This document shows, piece after piece, positions 43,206-50,781 of a DNA stretch of 64,000 bases. Source of the stretch: Chitinophaga sp. GbtcB8 (GTDB lineage Bacteria; Bacteroidota; Bacteroidia; Chitinophagales; Chitinophagaceae); contig NZ_JAGXJN010000004.1 in NCBI RefSeq assembly GCF_019091455.1, positions 124,001-188,000 on the forward strand. Reading direction: 5' to 3'. Made by a program: the position numbers and the translations under genes. The notes under the pieces were generated by a model. It was not told the origin of the DNA. It made no database searches and worked only from the letters and a program-made list of their open reading frames with translations. Within the stretch, counting starts at the first letter, position 1; every line of letters begins with the position of its first letter.

Positions 43206-44861
43206 TCATTTTCCAAACAGCTGCGCGGCTAACCTCGCATCATGCCCGTACACATCATCGCGGAAGTTTAGCTGGCCCTGGCTGTCAACATAGGCTGTGA
43301 AATAGCCAATAAATACCGGGATCTTATTTTTCAGGGGTACGTATTGCTCCTTAGCCGCATTCATGGCTTTCACGATCTTATCTTTTGTCCACGCCAGATC
43401 ATTACGCAGCAGCCACTCTGCCAGGTGCTGCGGCTCCCCTACCCTGATACAGCCATGGCTGAAGGAACGTTTGGTTTCCCCGAACAAATGGCGGGAGGGC
43501 GTATCATGTAAGTAAATATTATACTCATTGGGGAACAGGAACTTTACCTTACCCAGGGCATTGGCGCCACCGGGCTTTTGCCGGATGATGTAGGGGAAAT
43601 TGTTCCCGCTGTATTTACCCCAGCTAATGCTGCCTGCAGGGATCTCTTTACCGCTGGCGCCTACTACTTCCATATTCTGGCGCGCCAGGTAACCGGGGTT
43701 ACGTTTTATGGCCGGCAATATTTCATGCGCTATTATGCTGGGCGTTACATTCCAGTACGGGCTAAAAACAATGAACTGCATAGGGCGTGTAAAAATAACT
43801 GTACTGGCGCCGGGCTTGCCTACTACTACATTACAGCTCCAGGCCAGCTGCCCGTTCTCATAGGCGTATAATTTAAATGCCGGTATATTTACCAGCAGGT
43901 ATTCCTTACCGGGATCTACGGGGATCCAGCGCATACGCTCCATGTTCAGCAAGATCTGCTGAATACGTTGCTGCAGGGATACATTCAGCGCATTCAGCAC
44001 AGGTTGCTGTATAGTACCGTTCACAGCAAGCCCCATGCGCTCCTGGAATTTTCGTATAGCCGTATCCAGTGCCGGGGTAAAAAGTGCGCTGGTATCCGGC
44101 GCTTTCAGATCGCCCCAGGCATATAAACGGTTCTTTACTACGCTGACCACTGCTGCGGAATCGCCCTTTTTATATAGTTTTTTATCTGCATGAATAGAAT
44201 CCCAGTGGGTATGTTCCTCCATCGCCACCAGTTTTTTCAATGCGCTGCGCAGGGTAATATAATAGCGGTTCACCGGCTCTTCAAACGTATTGTTGGGCTC
44301 CTGCACCAAAGAATCCAGCAGGGTTTCAATGTCCAGCTTTTTACGGGGTATGAACCATTCCAGGTCTTTGGCCGTATCCGCTGTCATGCCGGCCCATTCT
44401 TTATTGCCGTAGGCAAAGAACTGGCCGGTGAGCATCATTTCCAGCGTGGTAATATCACGGGCGGCTACACGGCTGCTGTCCTCTGTTACCTTATCATATA
44501 ATTTTCTAAGCGCAGGGTTTACGATCTTACTGTCTGGTGTACCTGCCGGTTCATCATTACTGATCATGTTCAGGAAGTTACCTGCCTGCTCTGTTAAGCG
44601 GCCTTCATTAGAGATCCAGGCGTAGTGGTAGCTCCGCTTCCGGTAAAAGTTTTGGATCTGATCACTATAGGCATGGTAAGCAGAATCTGCTTTTAAAAAT
44701 CCCTGCAGGGTATTGCTATCCAGCATACGGTCCAGGTACTCCTGCCCGGTATAGTGGGTGGAATCGCGCCCCAGCGGCCCCTTTACGCCGGACTGCCGGC
44801 AGGCGCTGATCCATAATATCAATACAATACCCGGCCAAAAGAGTAAATTTCGTACCTGCAT
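43206..44861 (-). CDS. L,D-transpeptidase (YcbB/LdtD type) lipoprotein
   Basis: 551 residues. Lipoprotein signal (LLFWPGIVLILWISAC, Cys 21). A long N-terminal scaffold with a peptidoglycan-binding-like repeat (TAIRKFQERMGLAVNGTIQQPVLNALN, about 285-320), then the YkuD catalytic domain (about 340-500) with LHDTPSRHLFGETKRSFSHGCIRV, which contains the catalytic His and Cys. It forms 3-3 cross-links in, or attaches proteins to, peptidoglycan in the periplasm. About 150 bases separate it from the divergent cupin gene. Confidence 0.94.
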   Translation of the reverse strand: MQVRNLLFWPGIVLILWISACRQSGVKGPLGRDSTHYTGQEYLDRMLDSNTLQGFLKADSAYHAYSDQIQNFYRKRSYHYAWISNEGRLTEQAGNFLNMISNDEPAGTPDSKIVNPALRKLYDKVTEDSSRVAARDITTLEMMLTGQFFAYGNKEWAGMTADTAKDLEWFIPRKKLDIETLLDSLVQEPNNTFEEPVNRYYITLRSALKKLVAMEEHTHWDSIHADKKLYKKGDSAAVVSVVKNRLYAWGDLKAPDTSALFTPALDTAIRKFQERMGLAVNGTIQQPVLNALNVSLQQRIQQILLNMERMRWIPVDPGKEYLLVNIPAFKLYAYENGQLAWSCNVVVGKPGASTVIFTRPMQFIVFSPYWNVTPSIIAHEILPAIKRNPGYLARQNMEVVGASGKEIPAGSISWGKYSGNNFPYIIRQKPGGANALGKVKFLFPNEYNIYLHDTPSRHLFGETKRSFSHGCIRVGEPQHLAEWLLRNDLAWTKDKIVKAMNAAKEQYVPLKNKIPVFIGYFTAYVDSQGQLNFRDDVYGHDARLAAQLFGK

Positions 44862-45000
44862 AAGCGTGAGTGGATTTAAAACGTCCGTAACAAACTGTGT
44901 TAAAGGAAATGATCACTATACGCAAATATACGTACCCGGTAATTTGCCGGTTTGGTAAAATCCCGGTATCCGGTTATTTTTAAAACAATTTTCACCTAAA

Positions 45001-45008
45001 TAAGTTTG
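45001..45008 (+). promoter_or_regulatory. TAnnTTTG -7 box before the cupin gene
   Basis: TAAGTTTG ends four bases before the ATG at 45013; predicts a leaderless mRNA. Confidence 0.45.
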
Positions 45009-45012
45009 ACCC

Positions 45013-45339
45013 ATGTTACCTGCACCTAAATCTGTAAAAGACATTCCCGGGCGCCTTACCGTACCCGGGCACACAGGCCGTTTTGTACACGGGGAAAAAA
45101 GTACGCTGGCTTTCTGGGAAATTACGGAAGGTTCTATATCGCCCATACACCAGCATATGCATGAGCAGATCACCTACATTGCGGAAGGTACCTTTGAAAT
45201 GCAGCTGGGTGATAACGTGTACACCCTTAACCAGGGTGATACGCTGCTGATACCCCCTAATACCCTGCACGGTGGCAAAGCTATTACTACCTGTAAGATC
45301 ATTGATACGTTTTGCCCGGTAAGGGAGGATTATAGATAA
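45013..45339 (+). CDS. Small cupin-domain protein
   Basis: 108 residues, one conserved beta-barrel cupin. Motif 1 contains SPIHQHMHEQITYIAEG (metal-binding His-x-His and Glu), motif 2 PPNTLHGGKA with the last His. It resembles the single-domain cupins related to pectin-degradation protein KdgF and sugar isomerases, but no sugar genes are nearby and the substrate is unknown. Soluble, cytoplasmic. The promoter-like box sits four bases before the ATG. Confidence 0.88.
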   Translation: MLPAPKSVKDIPGRLTVPGHTGRFVHGEKSTLAFWEITEGSISPIHQHMHEQITYIAEGTFEMQLGDNVYTLNQGDTLLIPPNTLHGGKAITTCKIIDTFCPVREDYR

Positions 45340-45378
45340 GGGGAGTGGGGCCTGTGATCAGTAACGTACTAAAATGAA

Positions 45379-45430
45379 AATGTGCAAATGGAGCTCCATT
45401 TGCACATTCGCATAGCTGCATATTTGCACA
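45379..45430. repeat. 30-base perfect palindrome plus word repeat at the rng 3' end
   Basis: 45379-45408 is an exact palindrome (arm aatgtgcaaatggag). A further catagctgcatatttgcac block (45411-45429) follows and ends directly at the stop of rng (45431). The words are those of 43090-43199, 2.2 kb away. Probably the terminator region of rng and the cupin gene. Confidence 0.75.
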
Positions 45431-46981
45431 TTATAATTTTATCTCTTCGTCGCTTGCATCAAAGAAGCGGTATTCTGTCAGGTGGTAGTTAGTATCCGCC
45501 TTGATCCGGATCCATTTCTTAAACTGGAAGTACCATTTCCATTGTTTGCTCTTCAGGAAGCCTTTGGTAAGAAAGGCAAATAAGATGGGGTGCACGCGGA
45601 TGGTTAAACCCTTATGCTGATGGTTGATCAGGTAGTGCAGGTTCTTTTCTATATCATCTATAATTAATACAGAGGCGCCTATTTTGCCGGTGCCTTTACA
45701 AGCCGGGCAATCTTCCGCAACAGAAATTGTTACTTCCGGTTTTACCCTTTGGCGGGTGATCTGCATTAAGCCGAATTTGGAGATAGGCAGAATGGTGTGC
45801 TTGGCACGGTCCTGGGCCATGAATTTCTCCATAGCTTCATATACCACCTTCTTATTCTCCGGCAGCTTCATATCAATGAAGTCAATGATAATAATACCAC
45901 CCAGGTCGCGGAGGCGCAGCTGGCGGGCTATTTCAGCGGCTGCTTCCAGGTTGCTGGCCAGGGCGTTCTGCTCCTGGTTGTTGCTGGAGCTTTTGTAACC
46001 GCTGTTCACATCTATCACGTGCAGCGCTTCCGTAGCCTCAATAATAAGGTACACGCCACTGTCCAGGTTCACCGTTTTACCAAAAGAGGCTTTCACCTGG
46101 CGGGTAATGCCAAAGTGATCAAATATGGGTGCGCCGTTATGGTAGTAAGTAACAATGTCCTGCTTTTCCGGGGCTATTTTTTGAATATAGGCCCTGGTAT
46201 CGGAGTAGATGTTCTTATCGTTAATAACTATACGGTTAAAGCTCTCGTTCAGCAGGTCGCGCAGTATGCTGGTGGTTTTTGTCTGTTCGCTCAGTATTTT
46301 CTGCGGGGGCTGTGCACCACGCAGGTTAGCCTGTATATTCTTCCAGGTTTCTACCAGGGTGGTCAGGTCCTCATGCAGTTCTGCTGTTTTCTTGCCTTCA
46401 GCTGCGGTACGCACTATTACGCCAAAGTTGGGCGTTTTAATAGCTTCTACAATTTTCTGCAGGCGTTTTCTTTCTTCGGAAGAGTGTATCTTTTTAGATA
46501 CGGCTACAATATCATTAAAGGGTGTTAACACAATAAATCTTCCTGGAAGAGAGATCTCGCAGCTCAGGCGCGGGCCTTTTGAAGAGATGGGCTCCTTTAA
46601 TATCTGAACAAGTATGTTGGGCTTACCGCCTAACACATCAGTGATCTTACCGGTTTTTACAATTTCCGGTTCATTCTTAAACTTCGTAAAGTCAAATCCT
46701 TCAGGGGATTTATCGTTGACAGCCTGCTGGGTGAATTTAAGGATAGAACGTATATAGGGACTAAGATCCGTATAATGTAGAAAGGCATCCTTTTCGAAGC
46801 CTACATCTACAAAAGCTGCATTGAGGCCCGGGATGAGTTTTTTAACTTTTCCCAGGTACAAGTCCCCGACTGCAAAATTGGGATTGCCGCTTTCATGATG
46901 CAGCTCCACTAACTTCTTATCCTCCAGCAACGCTATCTCCACACCGGTGGGTGCCGCATTTATAATAAGTTCCTTATTCAA
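45431..46981 (-). CDS. rng: Ribonuclease G/E family endoribonuclease
   Basis: 516 residues, RNase G-like length. S1 domain (about 38-125; VGDLYLGKVKKLIPGLNAAFVDVGF), RNase H-like and DNase I-like catalytic core with the metal-binding DVNSG and DFIDMKLPENK, and the zinc-link CPACKGTGK. It cleaves single-stranded RNA in rRNA and mRNA processing. The start codon is TTG at 46981: no ATG lies between it and an upstream in-frame stop, and the N-terminus MNKELIINAAPTGVEIALLED is the family start. Confidence 0.95.
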   Translation of the reverse strand: MNKELIINAAPTGVEIALLEDKKLVELHHESGNPNFAVGDLYLGKVKKLIPGLNAAFVDVGFEKDAFLHYTDLSPYIRSILKFTQQAVNDKSPEGFDFTKFKNEPEIVKTGKITDVLGGKPNILVQILKEPISSKGPRLSCEISLPGRFIVLTPFNDIVAVSKKIHSSEERKRLQKIVEAIKTPNFGVIVRTAAEGKKTAELHEDLTTLVETWKNIQANLRGAQPPQKILSEQTKTTSILRDLLNESFNRIVINDKNIYSDTRAYIQKIAPEKQDIVTYYHNGAPIFDHFGITRQVKASFGKTVNLDSGVYLIIEATEALHVIDVNSGYKSSSNNQEQNALASNLEAAAEIARQLRLRDLGGIIIIDFIDMKLPENKKVVYEAMEKFMAQDRAKHTILPISKFGLMQITRQRVKPEVTISVAEDCPACKGTGKIGASVLIIDDIEKNLHYLINHQHKGLTIRVHPILFAFLTKGFLKSKQWKWYFQFKKWIRIKADTNYHLTEYRFFDASDEEIKL

Positions 46982-47332
46982 GCGTCCAAAATTTTTACCA
47001 TTATAACTTCACCTAAAATTGGGAATGCCTGTTGTTGGTGGTACAACTAACTGCATACCAAAAAATCGCCAACTGTATAACACAATCAGCATTTTCGTCA
47101 CATACGTGATGATGGATTGCTTAAGGGTTTAGTGATCTGCAGGTGATATCCGGGAATGCTGTTGCGGGATCTAGGGAAATTACCTGCATGACATCGGCAA
47201 TTTAATAAATTGAGAGCAATTCACAATTAAATAATCATTGCCGGGATCATGCAGGCTATATAAAGAAAATATGCGATCACGCGTCAGCCATATACCTGTT
47301 TAAGTATAAATGGCGGGAAACAGGAGAAATAC
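46982..47332. other. Intergenic region with an inverted repeat upstream of rng
   Basis: 351 bases between rng and the small basic protein gene. cctgcatgacatcggcaat (47183-47201) is mirrored by attgccgggatcatgcagg (47237-47255), 16 of 19 paired, with aatttaat/attaaat inside. It may end the HU-TPR-small protein transcript. The part next to rng should hold the rng promoter (an aattttgg stretch lies just before the TTG start). Confidence 0.5.
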
Positions 47333-47428
47333 TTATTTCTTATTTTTCTTATGCCGGTTCTTTCTTAACCTTTTCTTACGCTTATGTGTGGCTATTTTAT
47401 GTCTTTTTCTTTTCTTACCGCAAGGCAT
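47333..47428 (-). CDS. 31-residue highly basic protein, AURKAIP1/COX24-type
   Basis: ATG at 47428, TAA at 47333-47335. Sequence begins MPCGKKRKRHKIATHKRK and ends RKNRHKKNKK; more than half of the residues are Lys, Arg or His. This matches a tiny protein family widespread in Bacteroidota annotated with an AURKAIP1/COX24 domain, related to the C-terminal peptide of mitochondrial ribosomal protein mS38. A ribosome-bound role is therefore likely but not shown by the sequence alone. It lies 36 bases after the TPR gene on the same strand. Too short for most gene finders. Confidence 0.85.
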   Translation of the reverse strand: MPCGKKRKRHKIATHKRKKRLRKNRHKKNKK

Positions 47429-47464
47429 ACTTTAATAAGTTTTTAAATGTTTAATAATAGAATA

Positions 47465-48313
47465 TTATTGAATGCTTTTAATATAACCGTCTATTTCTGC
47501 CTTGAGTTCCGGATCTTTTAGTAATTCCTTGCATTTCTGAAACAAGGTCACCGCTTTCTTCACATCTCCTTTGCCCCGGTAAGCTTCTGCCAGCACAAAA
47601 TAGGCTTTGGCTTCATCCGGATGCGTTTGGAGCAATGTTTCCATTCGCTCAATTGCTTTGTCGTACTGCCCTGATGTAATAGCAAGGTTAGCCAGTGTTA
47701 CCTGGGCCTCTATATTATCAGGATGTTCTGCTACCAGCGCCCTTAGCTTCTGAACGCCAACCATAGGATCTCCGGTGTTCATATACACCAGTGCCTGTTT
47801 GATCTTCAGGGAATCGTTTGCGGGATTCAGGGTAATGGCCTGATCCAATAACGTAATGGCCTCCTGGGCCTCCCATTTCATTACGCCGGGCTCTTGGGCA
47901 TGCTGCAGGTGCTCCAAAAATAAATTGGCTGCAAAGGTGAGGCTTTTTTCGGAATTTTCCAACTTGGCTGCCTGGCCTAAGTAGTACGCGGCTACAGGCA
48001 ATTGGTTTAGGCTATCCCAGGCGGAATAGAGTTGTTTGTAAGCGGCTATTTGTTGGTTCTTCACATCGCCTCTGACCACTTTATTCTCCCAGGAATTGAT
48101 CAGCAATAGCTTTTCAGCAGGGACCTTTTGCTTGGCAGATGCGAGCAGCTCACTGAATGAGATGGGTTTTACTTCCTGTCCGTTGCCGCCCATGGGGCGT
48201 GTGACAGTTGGCATTGCATTCTTATCAGGCCGGGGCAGGGTACGGCCAAATGCCAGCAATACAACGAGTAATGCTACAGCAGTACCTACCAGGAGAACTT
48301 GTGATTTTTGCAT
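47465..48313 (-). CDS. Membrane-anchored TPR protein
   Basis: 282 residues. N-terminal membrane helix (VLLVGTAVALLVVLLAFG, about 6-23), a linker, then helical tetratricopeptide repeats (about 95-275): AYYLGQAAKLENSEKSLTFAANLFL, EAITLLDQAITLNPANDSLK, VTLANLAITSGQYDKAIERMETLLQTHPDEAKAYFVLAEAYRGKGDVKKAV. A scaffold for protein contacts, outside or inside the membrane depending on orientation. Located between the HU gene and the small basic protein, probably one transcript; a TAATTTTG box at 48333-48340 could add a promoter. Confidence 0.88.
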   Translation of the reverse strand: MQKSQVLLVGTAVALLVVLLAFGRTLPRPDKNAMPTVTRPMGGNGQEVKPISFSELLASAKQKVPAEKLLLINSWENKVVRGDVKNQQIAAYKQLYSAWDSLNQLPVAAYYLGQAAKLENSEKSLTFAANLFLEHLQHAQEPGVMKWEAQEAITLLDQAITLNPANDSLKIKQALVYMNTGDPMVGVQKLRALVAEHPDNIEAQVTLANLAITSGQYDKAIERMETLLQTHPDEAKAYFVLAEAYRGKGDVKKAVTLFQKCKELLKDPELKAEIDGYIKSIQ

Positions 48314-48337
48314 GCCTAAATGAATTAGGCTGCAAAA

Positions 48338-48625
48338 TTAAGAACTTTTAAGCTTCTTTACTTCAGCAACAAATTCTTTCGACGGCTTAAAGGCTGGAAT
48401 GTAGTGCTCTGGGATCTCCACAGCCACATTCTTTTTAATGTTACGGCCAATCTTGGCGGCTCTCTTCTTAGTGATGAAACTACCAAAACCCCGGATGTAA
48501 ATGTGCTCGCCATTAGCAAGCGCTTCTTTTACCTCCTTAAACATAGCCTCGAGTGTCACTAACACATCTACTTTGGGGATGCCGGTTTTTTCAGCAATGT
48601 TGTTTATCAAGTCAGCTTTTCTCAT
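48338..48625 (-). CDS. HU/IHF-family DNA-binding protein
   Basis: 95 residues, typical. MRKADLINNIAEKTGIPKVDVLVTLEAMF helix-turn-helix body, then the DNA-binding beta arm GFGSFITKKRAAKIGRNIKKN and IPEHYIPAFKPSKEFVAEV. It bends DNA and organises the nucleoid. It heads the minus-strand unit HU, TPR protein, small basic protein, and is followed by rng. A TATTTTTG box (48654-48661, minus strand) lies 28 bases before the ATG. Confidence 0.95.
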   Translation of the reverse strand: MRKADLINNIAEKTGIPKVDVLVTLEAMFKEVKEALANGEHIYIRGFGSFITKKRAAKIGRNIKKNVAVEIPEHYIPAFKPSKEFVAEVKKLKSS

Positions 48626-48653
48626 AATTGAAGCGGAGGATTACTTAATGTCT

Positions 48654-48661
48654 CAAAAATA
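48654..48661 (-). promoter_or_regulatory. TAnnTTTG -7 box of the HU gene
   Basis: Minus-strand TATTTTTG, 28 bases before the HU ATG at 48625, in very AT-rich sequence. Confidence 0.4.
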
Positions 48662-48996
48662 TATAAAAAAATTATAATTACTGATTTTAAGCGAGATAAA
48701 TTTTATCTTTTTTCTTTATACTAATTATTTCCAATCGTATAACCTGCTTATTTTGATGCGTTTCACTGCTCAAAGACCCTGCAAAAAGCCCCTGTGGGAA
48801 ATGGACCAGATGCGTGTGCTCCATGCTTTCCAATGGTTACCACCCCATAAATCAAAATTTCACAAAACCATTGAGTAACGAATATACAAAAAATAATATT
48901 CATATCAGATTATTTTTTTTATGCTTTTTAGCTAAATCCTGAATAAATATTTAATATCCCTCCTACAGCATATCAGTACATTAGCACCGCAACTTC

Positions 48997-49004
48997 TATA
49001 TTTG
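48997..49004 (+). promoter_or_regulatory. TAnnTTTG -7 box before mutY
   Basis: TATATTTG ends six bases before the ATG at 49011; predicts a leaderless or nearly leaderless transcript. Confidence 0.45.
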
Positions 49005-49010
49005 CAGCGC

Positions 49011-50075
49011 ATGAAAAAGTTTTTTACGGAGCTGCTGCTGGCCTGGAACCGGGAACAAAACACCCGCACCATGCCCTGGAAAGGTATTAAAGATCCCTAT
49101 AAGATCTGGTTATCAGAGATTATACTACAACAAACCCGCGTAGAACAGGGCCTGCCCTACTACGAGCAGTTCACCACGGCCTACCCTACCGTGCAGCACC
49201 TGGCTGCCGCCCCGGAGGAGGAAGTGTTCCGTATGTGGCAGGGCCTGGGTTATTATGCCCGCTGTAAGAATATGCTGGCCGCCGCCCGACAGATCGTAGA
49301 TACTTTCCAGGGACAATACCCTGATACTCACGAACAAATACAAACCCTGAAAGGCATAGGCCCCTACACCGCTGCCGCTATTGCCTCTTTTGCCTTTAAC
49401 AGCCCGCATGCTGTGCTGGATGGCAATGTGTTCCGTGTGCTGGCCCGTTACTTTGGCATTCATACCCCGGTGGATAGTACGGCCGGTAAAAAAGAGTTTT
49501 CCGCGCTGGCCCAGTCGTTGCTGCCTGCTAACCAGTCAGCCGTTTATAATCAAAGCATTATGGACTTTGGGGCTGTAGTATGTAAGCCCCAGCAGCCGGC
49601 CTGCCACCAATGTCCTTTATCTGATAAATGTGTGGCTTTCAAACAACAGCTGGTAACGCAGCTGCCGGCAAAGACCAAAAAGCTGGTCATTAAGAAAAGA
49701 TACTTCTATTATATAGTGCTGGAATATAAAGACCAGCTGTATATCCGTAAACGTACGGAGAATGATATATGGCAAAACCTGCACGAGTTCATATTAATAG
49801 AAATGCCGGGGCCTGTAAACGCAAATGAGCTGGAAGCATATACCGCTTTTAAGGAGGTGATGCGCAACATACCATACACTGTGCAGGGTATATCCCCTGC
49901 ATTCAAACAGCAGCTAACACACCAAACCATTTACAGCCAGTTCATTTTACTAACAGCGGCCAAAGCCCCTGAGCTGGCGCACTACATGGCCGTTCCCCGA
50001 GCCCGGCTGAACAGCTATGCCTTCCCGAAAACCATCACGGATTTTCTGCAGAATAAGTCGCTGGGATTGTTTTAG
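49011..50075 (+). CDS. mutY: A/G-specific adenine glycosylase
   Basis: 354 residues from the ATG at 49011. Catalytic Glu in WLSEIILQQTRVEQG, helix-hairpin-helix LKGIGPYTAAAIASFAF, catalytic Asp in VLDGNVFRVLARYF, and the 4Fe-4S loop C-x6-C-x2-C-x5-C (CKPQQPACHQCPLSDKC). The C-terminal domain (about 235-354) is the NUDIX-like 8-oxoG recognition domain. It removes adenine mispaired with 8-oxoguanine. First gene of the conserved Bacteroidota order mutY-ssb-gldE-gldD. Confidence 0.97.
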   Translation: MKKFFTELLLAWNREQNTRTMPWKGIKDPYKIWLSEIILQQTRVEQGLPYYEQFTTAYPTVQHLAAAPEEEVFRMWQGLGYYARCKNMLAAARQIVDTFQGQYPDTHEQIQTLKGIGPYTAAAIASFAFNSPHAVLDGNVFRVLARYFGIHTPVDSTAGKKEFSALAQSLLPANQSAVYNQSIMDFGAVVCKPQQPACHQCPLSDKCVAFKQQLVTQLPAKTKKLVIKKRYFYYIVLEYKDQLYIRKRTENDIWQNLHEFILIEMPGPVNANELEAYTAFKEVMRNIPYTVQGISPAFKQQLTHQTIYSQFILLTAAKAPELAHYMAVPRARLNSYAFPKTITDFLQNKSLGLF

Positions 50076-50172
50076 CACTTATAAAAATTTATCCGCCGAT
50101 TGGAAAAAAACATTAACTTTAAAGAGGTTGTTTATAGAAGAACATTTCATCAATAGATTAAATCCTACAACT

Positions 50173-50628
50173 ATGAGAGGTGTTAATAAAGTAATCCTGA
50201 TTGGCAACTTAGGTAGGGATCCGGATGTACAATTTTTGGAAGGCAATATTGCGGTAGCTAAATTCTCTCTCGCTACGACTGAAACTTTTAAGGACAGGGC
50301 TGGGAAGCTCATTTCGCAAACAGAGTGGCATACGGTGGTTTTATGGCGCGGATTAGCGGAACTGGCACAAAAGTACCTGCACAAAGGCAGTTTGGTATAT
50401 ATTGAGGGACGTCTCCGTACCCGCAGCTGGGAAGATAAGGAAGGCAACAAGAAATTTGCTACAGAGGTAGTGGGCGATAACCTGGTTATGCTGGACAAAC
50501 GCATGGACCTGAATAATGCCGAGCATGCCATCCACCATAGCAACACCGGAAGTTCCACCGGCGAAAATTTCCCCAACATGGAAATACCTCCTTCCATGAG
50601 TGAACCGGCAGACGATCTGCCCTTCTAA
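50173..50628 (+). CDS. ssb: Single-stranded DNA-binding protein
   Basis: 151 residues from the ATG at 50173 (MRGVNKVILIGNLGRDPDV). OB fold with SLATTETFKDRAGKLISQTEWHTVVLWRGLAELAQKYLHKGSLVYIEGRL and a C-terminal acidic tail ending ADDLPF that recruits repair and replication proteins. The open frame extends upstream but that part is not SSB. It follows mutY by about 100 bases. Confidence 0.97.
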   Translation: MRGVNKVILIGNLGRDPDVQFLEGNIAVAKFSLATTETFKDRAGKLISQTEWHTVVLWRGLAELAQKYLHKGSLVYIEGRLRTRSWEDKEGNKKFATEVVGDNLVMLDKRMDLNNAEHAIHHSNTGSSTGENFPNMEIPPSMSEPADDLPF

Positions 50629-50679
50629 AATTGGGCTTCACTCCATTATCCATGAAAAATATTACGTATTTTTATAACC

Positions 50680-50708
50680 GTCCCAATTGGGACATTACCT
50701 TATATTTG
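50680..50708 (+). promoter_or_regulatory. Palindrome and -7 box upstream of gldE
   Basis: GTCCCAATTGGGAC (50680-50693) is a perfect 14-base palindrome; a TATATTTG -7 box (50701-50708) follows eight bases later. The palindrome would sit in the promoter spacer and could be an operator. The gldE start lies 73 bases downstream. Confidence 0.45.
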
Positions 50709-50781
50709 CATAAGGGAAAGCAATCCGCAATGAACAACGGGTCTACTTTCCCCTTATTTTTGACCTAAAGTTGAACATATT

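Larger units (their letters stand above)
48626..49010. other. Divergent intergenic region between HU and mutY
   Basis: 385 AT-rich bases, no gene seen. It holds the HU -7 box (48654-48661), a single copy of the gcatatcagtacattagcac word (48967-48986, related to the repeats at 5666 and 38813), and a TATATTTG box (48997-49004) six bases before mutY. Confidence 0.5.

Noticed and set aside
43061..43300. Plus-strand frames of 67 and 79 codons
   Set aside because: They translate the word repeat and the 3' end of the L,D-transpeptidase gene in antisense; the repetitive HLHICTF-like residues come from the repeat.
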